A stretch of 26,641 nucleotides of DNA from positions 1-26,641 of the forward strand of contig DAOTYX010000167.1 in the NCBI GenBank assembly GCA_034434635.1, in the 5' to 3' direction. The notes below the pieces were generated by a model. It saw only the letters and a list, made by a program, of their open reading frames with translations, did no database searches and was not told the DNA's origin. This stretch comes from DAOTYX01 sp034434635. Its GTDB lineage: Bacteria > Chloroflexota > Anaerolineae > B4-G1 > DUEL01. Position numbers and translations under genes: made by a program. This document shows positions 22,479 to 26,641 of the stretch, piece after piece. The number at the start of each line of letters is the position of its first letter. Position 1 is the first letter of the stretch.

Positions 22479-22853
22479 ATGGGCGAGAAATCACGAACGC
22501 AACGGATGGTAGAACGGCTACGCGAACTCCAGATGAGCACCACCGACATCGAAGCCTCAGCCGTCGTCAGTGTGGATGGACTGACCATCGCCTCATCATT
22601 GCCAGCCGGAGTCGAAGAGGACCGCGTCGCGGCGATGTCGGCGGCGATGCTCTCTCTGGGCGAACGGATCGCCGGAGAACTCGGCCGGGGCGCTCTGGAC
22701 GAGGTCTACGTCAAGGGCGCAGGCGGCTACGTGATCCTCACCGCTGTGGGCGAAGAAGCGGTGCTCACCGTCCTGGCGCGCGCCGGAGCAAAACTGGGGT
22801 TGGTCTTCCTCGAGATGCGGCGCGCGGCCGAGGAACTGGCGGACATCCTGTAG
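22479..22853 (+). CDS. Roadblock/LC7-domain protein (MglB-like)
   Basis: This 124-residue protein is one Roadblock/LC7 domain. Residues 1-25 are a leading helix; 'EASAVVSVDGLTIASSLP' is the first beta hairpin; 'EDRVAAMSAAMLSLGERIAG' is the main helix; 'VYVKGAGGYVILTAVGEEAV' and 'ARAGAKLGLVFLEMRRA' complete the fold. Bacterial members act as activators of small GTPases in gliding or polarity (MglB with MglA), or as dimeric scaffolds in signalling. No MglA-type GTPase is encoded in the window, so the partner must be elsewhere or the role is different. The ATG at 22479 has AAGGAG six bases upstream. It heads an operon with V4R and response-regulator genes. Confidence 0.88.
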   Translation: MGEKSRTQRMVERLRELQMSTTDIEASAVVSVDGLTIASSLPAGVEEDRVAAMSAAMLSLGERIAGELGRGALDEVYVKGAGGYVILTAVGEEAVLTVLARAGAKLGLVFLEMRRAAEELADIL

Positions 22854-22899
22854 GCACGGCCATCGGCGTCTACATCACGCGTACAACAGGAGGAGCGAC

Positions 22900-23532
22900 G
22901 TGAACCGAATCGAGCCGAGCCCGTACTACTACCCCAACAAACTGGCCCGCGTCTACATCCTGGCCCTGGAAGACGTGATGGGCAAGAACGGCCTCAACGC
23001 TATCCTCAACCTGGCAGGCCTTTCCCGTTTCATCAACAACTACCCCCCCGATAACTTCGACAAGGAGTTCAACTTCTCCGACTTCTCCGCCCTCAACGGA
23101 GCATTGGAGGAGATGTACGGCCCGCGCGGCGGGCGCGGCCTGGAATTGCGCGCCGGCCGGGCCGCCTTCTCCCGCGCCCTCCCCGGCTTCGGCCCCCTGG
23201 TCGGCGTCGGCGACCTGGCCTTCCGTGTGCTGCCCCTCAGCGCAAAACTGAAGGCTGGCGCCCCCGCCCTGGCTAAAGTCTTCACCCAGTTCAGCGACCA
23301 GGTCAGCCAGGTGGAAGATAAGGGAGACTACTACACCTACACGATGAGCCCCTGCCCCAACTGCTGGGGACGCACCTCTGATCATCCCATCTGCTTCGCC
23401 GGGATGGGCGTGATCGAAGAGGGCCTGCACTGGATCAGCGGCGGCAAGAAGTTCCGCGTGGACGAGATCGAGTGCGTGGCGGCTGGCGGGAAAATCTGCA
23501 CTTACGCGATCTACAAAGAGCCTATCGGTTGA
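22900..23532 (+). CDS. V4R (4-vinyl reductase-type) ligand-binding protein
   Basis: The 210-residue product has the V4R domain in its C-terminal two-thirds. 'SPCPNCWGR' and 'PICFAGMGVIEEGLHWISGG' carry the conserved cysteines, and 'FRVDEIECVAAGGKICTYAI' is the final strand pair. V4R domains bind small hydrophobic or aromatic molecules and occur in sensors, chlorophyll enzymes and XylR-type regulators. The first 60 residues are helical ('VYILALEDVMGKNGLNAILN'). The GTG at 22900 follows AGGAGGAGCGAC, a strong ribosome site. Its place between Roadblock and a response regulator suggests it is the input or adaptor of one signalling unit. Loss of vinyl reductase activity is likely, as no photosynthesis gene is near. 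Confidence 0.8.
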   Translation: MNRIEPSPYYYPNKLARVYILALEDVMGKNGLNAILNLAGLSRFINNYPPDNFDKEFNFSDFSALNGALEEMYGPRGGRGLELRAGRAAFSRALPGFGPLVGVGDLAFRVLPLSAKLKAGAPALAKVFTQFSDQVSQVEDKGDYYTYTMSPCPNCWGRTSDHPICFAGMGVIEEGLHWISGGKKFRVDEIECVAAGGKICTYAIYKEPIG

Positions 23533-23557
23533 CCAGCCAGACAGGGCGGGGAGAGCA

Positions 23558-24424
23558 ATGGCAGACCATCACATCCTCATCGTCGAAGACGAGCCCAACA
23601 CCGCCGAGATGCTGACCACCTACTTCGAATCCCACGGCTACAAAGTCACCGCTGTGGGATGGGGGAAGCAGGCCCTGGTCTTCGTCCGAGACACCCTGCC
23701 CGACCTGATCGTGCTGGACATCCGCCTGCCGGACATTGACGGCTACGAGGTCTGCCGCCAACTCCGTTCTCACCGCCGTACCGCCCACGTGCCGATCATC
23801 TTCCTCACCGAGCGCCGCGAGCGCATTGACCGCCTGGCAGGCCTTGAACTGGGGGCGGTGGACTACATCACCAAACCCTTCGATATCCAGGAACTGCGCC
23901 TGCGCGTGCGCAACGTCCTGCAACGCGCCAGCAAGGAAGCAGTGACCCACCCGGTCACCGGGCTGCCCTACGCTTCCCTTTTCGAACAACAACTGACCGA
24001 GATGCTCCAGCGGCCACGCTGGGCCGTAGTAGCGGTCAGCATCGAAGAACTCCGCGCATTCGGCGAAGCCTATGGCTTCGTGGCTCGCGACGACCTGCTG
24101 CGTGCTGTAGCGCTGATGGTCGAACATATCGCTGAGGAGGATGCCGGTAAGGAGCCCCTCGTTGGCCAGATTGACGACGGGCTGTTCTGTATCATCACCA
24201 CGCCAGAACACGCCGGTCGGGTGCGTGAACGGTTGACGGCACGGCTGCAAGAGACGATGGGCTTCTTCTACCCTCGCACCGACTGGAAGAACGCTCAACG
24301 ACAGGCCAGCAGCGATTCGCCCCGCCTGTTAGTTCGTATGGGCATCCTGACCTCTCCCGGTAACTACCAGAACCCCAGTGAACTCCAGGCAGCGATTCGC
24401 AAGTCGCTGTCCCCCGCCTCCTGA
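23558..24424 (+). CDS. response regulator with receiver and degenerate GGDEF-like domain
   Basis: Residues 1-120 are a complete receiver domain: acidic pair Glu10-Asp11, phospho-acceptor Asp54 ('IVLDIRLPDIDGYE'), Thr84 ('IIFLTERRE') and Lys106 ('YITKPFDI'). A linker 'VTHPVTGLPYASLFEQQL' (about 128-145) is the usual entry to a GGDEF domain. In that domain the GGDEF signature is replaced by 'GQIDDGLFCI', so cyclic di-GMP synthesis is not expected; the fold may only bind nucleotide or a partner. The domain ends early, near residue 288. The ATG at 23558 has GGGGAGAG upstream, 25 bases after the V4R stop. Phosphate may come from the cytoplasmic kinase at 17855-19687, but this is a guess. Confidence 0.88.
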   Translation: MADHHILIVEDEPNTAEMLTTYFESHGYKVTAVGWGKQALVFVRDTLPDLIVLDIRLPDIDGYEVCRQLRSHRRTAHVPIIFLTERRERIDRLAGLELGAVDYITKPFDIQELRLRVRNVLQRASKEAVTHPVTGLPYASLFEQQLTEMLQRPRWAVVAVSIEELRAFGEAYGFVARDDLLRAVALMVEHIAEEDAGKEPLVGQIDDGLFCIITTPEHAGRVRERLTARLQETMGFFYPRTDWKNAQRQASSDSPRLLVRMGILTSPGNYQNPSELQAAIRKSLSPAS

Positions 24425-24440
24425 GCCCTGCTTTCCTAAA

Positions 24441-24461
24441 GGTTTCAGGTTTCAGGTTTCG
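24441..24461. repeat. three GGTTTCA heptamers between genes
   Basis: GGTTTCA, GGTTTCA and GGTTTCG follow directly after the response-regulator gene. It is the same family as at 432-452 and 791-804, seen here in a non-coding place. A second motif, near CGCGCCATTCG and CGTGCCATTCGTGGC, repeats loosely at 24499-24541. Confidence 0.75.
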
Positions 24462-24647
24462 CTGCGGAAAAGCCTGCAGAAGGTCGGGGTTCCGGCCTTC
24501 GCGCCATTCGCGCTTATCGAATGCTTCGTGCCATTCGTGGCATAAGAACAGGCAACCGCTGAGATGGCTCCTCGAAATCGGCCGTTTGCCAACCGGAATC
24601 AAACTTTCTCGCGGTATCATGAACCTATTGGCAGTGAGAGGTACCCT

Positions 24648-25001
24648 ATGAAACACCAGAACAGGCTCTACTGGCTCTTGGGGATCGGCGCGTCCGCCCT
24701 TCTGCTTATCCTCAGCATGGTGCTGGCCGGGCAACCAGCCTATGCCGGCTTCACCCCCACCCCAACCCCCACCAACACCCCCACACCCCAGCCGACCGCC
24801 ACCCCCACCCTCACGCCGCCCCCACCTCCACCTCCTCCGGCGGAGATCACCCCCACCCCCACACCGCTCCCGCTCCTGCCGGAAAGCGGCGGAGAAGCCC
24901 CATCTCCTCTCTGGCTGCTCTGGGTTGCAGGAGCCACCGCCCTGCTCCTGGGGTGGGCCCTGCGTGGCGCGGTATCCAGACATCCCCGTACACCCGAATG
25001 A
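24648..25001 (+). CDS. secreted Pro/Thr-rich protein with LPESGG sorting-like C-terminus
   Basis: The ATG at 24648 has GAGAGG nearby and gives a proper signal peptide ('YWLLGIGASALLLILSM' then 'AGQPAYAG'). The mature part is a Pro/Thr linker of 'TPTPT' and 'PPPP' runs (residues about 35-75). The end is 'LLPESGGEAPSPLWLLWVAG', a hydrophobic helix 'ATALLLGWALRG', and a basic 'AVSRHPRTPE' tail. This order, an LPxSG motif, a hydrophobic stretch and positive charge, matches a sortase sorting signal (LPxTG-like). A simple membrane anchor is the alternative. The gene is followed 68 bases later by the DUF11 protein gene. The linker codons are skewed to CCC and ACC. Confidence 0.7.
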   Translation: MKHQNRLYWLLGIGASALLLILSMVLAGQPAYAGFTPTPTPTNTPTPQPTATPTLTPPPPPPPPAEITPTPTPLPLLPESGGEAPSPLWLLWVAGATALLLGWALRGAVSRHPRTPE

Positions 25002-25069
25002 ACCTCCCTATCCGCCTCTTCACACCCCACCCCACAGAGGAACTGCAGAATGACGATAAGGAGGGCAAA

Positions 25070-26641
25070 ATGTGCCACCCCTGGCTTTCTGTATTGATGC
25101 TCCTTTCTATTGTCGCCAACCTGTTGGCACCCGCTGGAGTCGCCGCCGCACCCGCGGTGACAGACCACGGACCGCGGATGACGGACAACGGGCCCCGCTT
25201 CGCCTCCGCCCTCCCCGCTTGGTTCGCTTCAGACCACGGATCACGGACGACGGACAACGGGCCCCGCTTCGCCTCCGCCCTCCCCGCCTGGTTTGCCAGC
25301 ACACCGGCCCCCGTCGAGACCCTTACCCGTAACCAGCAACCAGCAACCAGCAACCACCACACCATCTACCCCAACGCCATCAACATCATCGGTCCCTCCG
25401 CGCCGATCAACAACTGCGACACAGTGGCTTTCACTATCGTCGCCACTAACGACAGTGTGACCACCACTGGCGTCATCATCACCAGCACGATGCCGACCGG
25501 CTTCTCCCCTGTCCAACGGGTCTTTAACGTGGGCACGGTCCGTCCGAACGAGACGATCACTCGTACCGCCCTCTTCTCCGCCACCTGCGATGCCGTCTCC
25601 GGGCAGAACGCGGTCACTCTGGCCCAGGACGGCGCCGCGCCCATCGTCCGCTACACCGATTTCGTCGTCAATCCCGGCGCGATCACCGTGCGCAAGGAAC
25701 CGTCGGTCATCCCCGCCGCGCTGGGCGACGTGGTCACCTGGACCGTCTACGTCGAGAACACCGGCTACGGCACCGTCTCCAACGTCGTGGTCACCGATGT
25801 GCTGGGCAGCGGCCTGCAGTACGTGGCCGGCGTCACGTCCACTTCCTACCTCTCCATCGCCGTCGGTCAGGTGGAGACCTTCACCATCGCCGCGCGGGTG
25901 GTGGGTTGCTCCGACCTGGACAACCTGGCTACCGCCACCTGGGGCTGCCCCGGCCAAACCTGCCTCACCCCGCAGACAGCCAGAGGATCAGTGGACCTGC
26001 GGATGCAGAACCCTGACCTGGACTTCAGCCTGCCGCCCTTTGGCGTGGCCTACTGCGCCGGGTCTGGTTCGTTCTCTATCCCCATCACCAACCACGGCGA
26101 TGGCACGGCCTACTCCGGGACGCTGGCGGTGAACCTGGCTCCCTTCAGCGTGGCTGTCGCCCCGCCCGCCTCCTACGACGGCGCTTTCTTCCACCTCCCG
26201 CCCATCCCCCCCGGAGGAACCTACAACCTGGCCTTCACCCTCACCCTCCCCTCGGCGGTCTGCACCATGCCTCGCAGCGGCTCGTTCACCTTCAACCTGA
26301 CCTACTTCGACCGCTGCGGCAACCCCTATACCGAACTGCCCCAATCCGCCCCCTGGCAACTGGTGAACGCGCCGGGTCAGTTGAGCGTGAGCAAGTCCAT
26401 GCCCGGTGAGGTTTACCGGGGCGAGAACGTCACCGCCACGGTGACGGTGAACGCCAGTGACATCGTCGGCAGTGTCGTCGTCACCGACCGGGTGCCGGCA
26501 GGGTGGAGCGTGGTGGACGCCGCCGGGGGCAACGTCTTCATCGTGGGCGGCGCCACTTACATCACCTGGACGCTGAGCGGCACCGCCACCCTCAACCCGG
26601 TCTTCGCCACCCCCGACGCGGCTACCGGCTGCGCCTACTGC
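25070..26641 (+). CDS. large secreted DUF11-type surface protein, 3' end outside window
   Basis: The frame is open from ATG 25070 (AAGGAGGGC upstream) to the window edge, 524 codons. A signal peptide covers residues 1-27, ending 'APAGVAAA'. Then come two 23-residue direct repeats ('DHGPRMTDNGPRFASALPAW' and a near copy) and 'NQQPATSN', all from repeat DNA. After that there are at least three or four DUF11/CARDB-like beta-sandwich units: 'DTVAFTIVATNDSVTTTGVI', 'GDVVTWTVYVENTGYGTVSN', 'GVAYCAGSGSFSIPITNHG' and 'RGENVTATVTVNASDIVGSV'. Such units are found in long cell-surface stalks and adhesins. Several paired cysteines suggest disulfides outside the cell. The gene is probably much longer than shown. 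Confidence 0.85.
   Translation, partial: MCHPWLSVLMLLSIVANLLAPAGVAAAPAVTDHGPRMTDNGPRFASALPAWFASDHGSRTTDNGPRFASALPAWFASTPAPVETLTRNQQPATSNHHTIYPNAINIIGPSAPINNCDTVAFTIVATNDSVTTTGVIITSTMPTGFSPVQRVFNVGTVRPNETITRTALFSATCDAVSGQNAVTLAQDGAAPIVRYTDFVVNPGAITVRKEPSVIPAALGDVVTWTVYVENTGYGTVSNVVVTDVLGSGLQYVAGVTSTSYLSIAVGQVETFTIAARVVGCSDLDNLATATWGCPGQTCLTPQTARGSVDLRMQNPDLDFSLPPFGVAYCAGSGSFSIPITNHGDGTAYSGTLAVNLAPFSVAVAPPASYDGAFFHLPPIPPGGTYNLAFTLTLPSAVCTMPRSGSFTFNLTYFDRCGNPYTELPQSAPWQLVNAPGQLSVSKSMPGEVYRGENVTATVTVNASDIVGSVVVTDRVPAGWSVVDAAGGNVFIVGGATYITWTLSGTATLNPVFATPDAATGCAYC
25163..25300. repeat. two 69-bp direct repeats inside the DUF11 gene
   Basis: The copies are 25163-25231 and 25232-25300. They are nearly identical, and differ mainly in the first 20 bases. 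Each begins with GACCACGGA-type heptamer DNA and keeps the frame (23 codons). They lie directly after the signal-peptide codons. Confidence 0.8.
25331..25358. repeat. AACCAGC heptamer array inside the DUF11 gene
   Basis: AACCAGC occurs three times in a row, followed by AACCACC. It encodes Asn/Gln/Pro/Ala/Thr/Ser residues between the 23-residue repeats and the first beta domain. Confidence 0.85.

Overview
The window is GC-rich (about 65% by eye) and looks like a chromosomal segment of a member of the Chloroflexota, probably close to Anaerolineae or Caldilineae. This placement is inference. It rests on the mix of a tungsten-type aldehyde:ferredoxin oxidoreductase, a bacterial Elp3, GAF-domain histidine kinases, secreted DUF11 and 'TPTPTP' surface proteins, and scattered heptamer repeats. 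No rRNA, tRNA, CRISPR array or transposase was seen.

Region 1 (1-10125, minus strand) is a compact block read leftwards. It starts with a single-stranded-DNA-binding protein, followed by a cysteine-containing membrane-anchored protein and a lipoprotein. A multipass membrane protein comes next, then a 1260-residue HerA/VirB4-like ATPase interrupted by a roughly 330-residue Ser/Thr/Gly/His-rich repeat domain. A MinD/CpaE-like protein, a DUF6941-like protein, a membrane-anchored protein, a 59-residue GTG-start ORF and a secreted BACON-like protein complete it. Several junctions overlap by 4 bases (ATGA, GTGA). No relaxase or coupling protein is visible, so this is the best candidate for an undescribed envelope-associated ATPase system.

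Region 2 (10126-12330) is a divergent control region. A consensus promoter with an immediate intrinsic terminator faces ssb. A second consensus promoter leads a structured, terminator-containing leader into the aldehyde:ferredoxin oxidoreductase gene. The leader resembles a riboswitch, possibly of the Moco/Tuco type.

Region 3 (12312-16592, minus) holds housekeeping genes: Elp3, a histidine phosphatase (GTGA overlap with Elp3), a patatin-like phospholipase with an apparently leaderless promoter, and an alpha/alpha-toroid protein. Region 4 (16969-19687, plus) carries an AlkA-like DNA glycosylase and a double-GAF histidine kinase. Region 5 (19782-21690, minus) carries an amidase and a possible 55-residue ORF.

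Region 6 (21969-26641, plus) has a MoaD-like protein, a Roadblock/LC7 - V4R - response-regulator signalling operon behind a consensus promoter, and two surface-protein genes: one with an LPESGG sorting-like signal, and one DUF11 protein cut by the window end.

Across the whole window, 7-bp-based tandem repeats of at least four sequence families sit both between genes and, in frame, inside genes. The MinD-like gene alone carries four such arrays.
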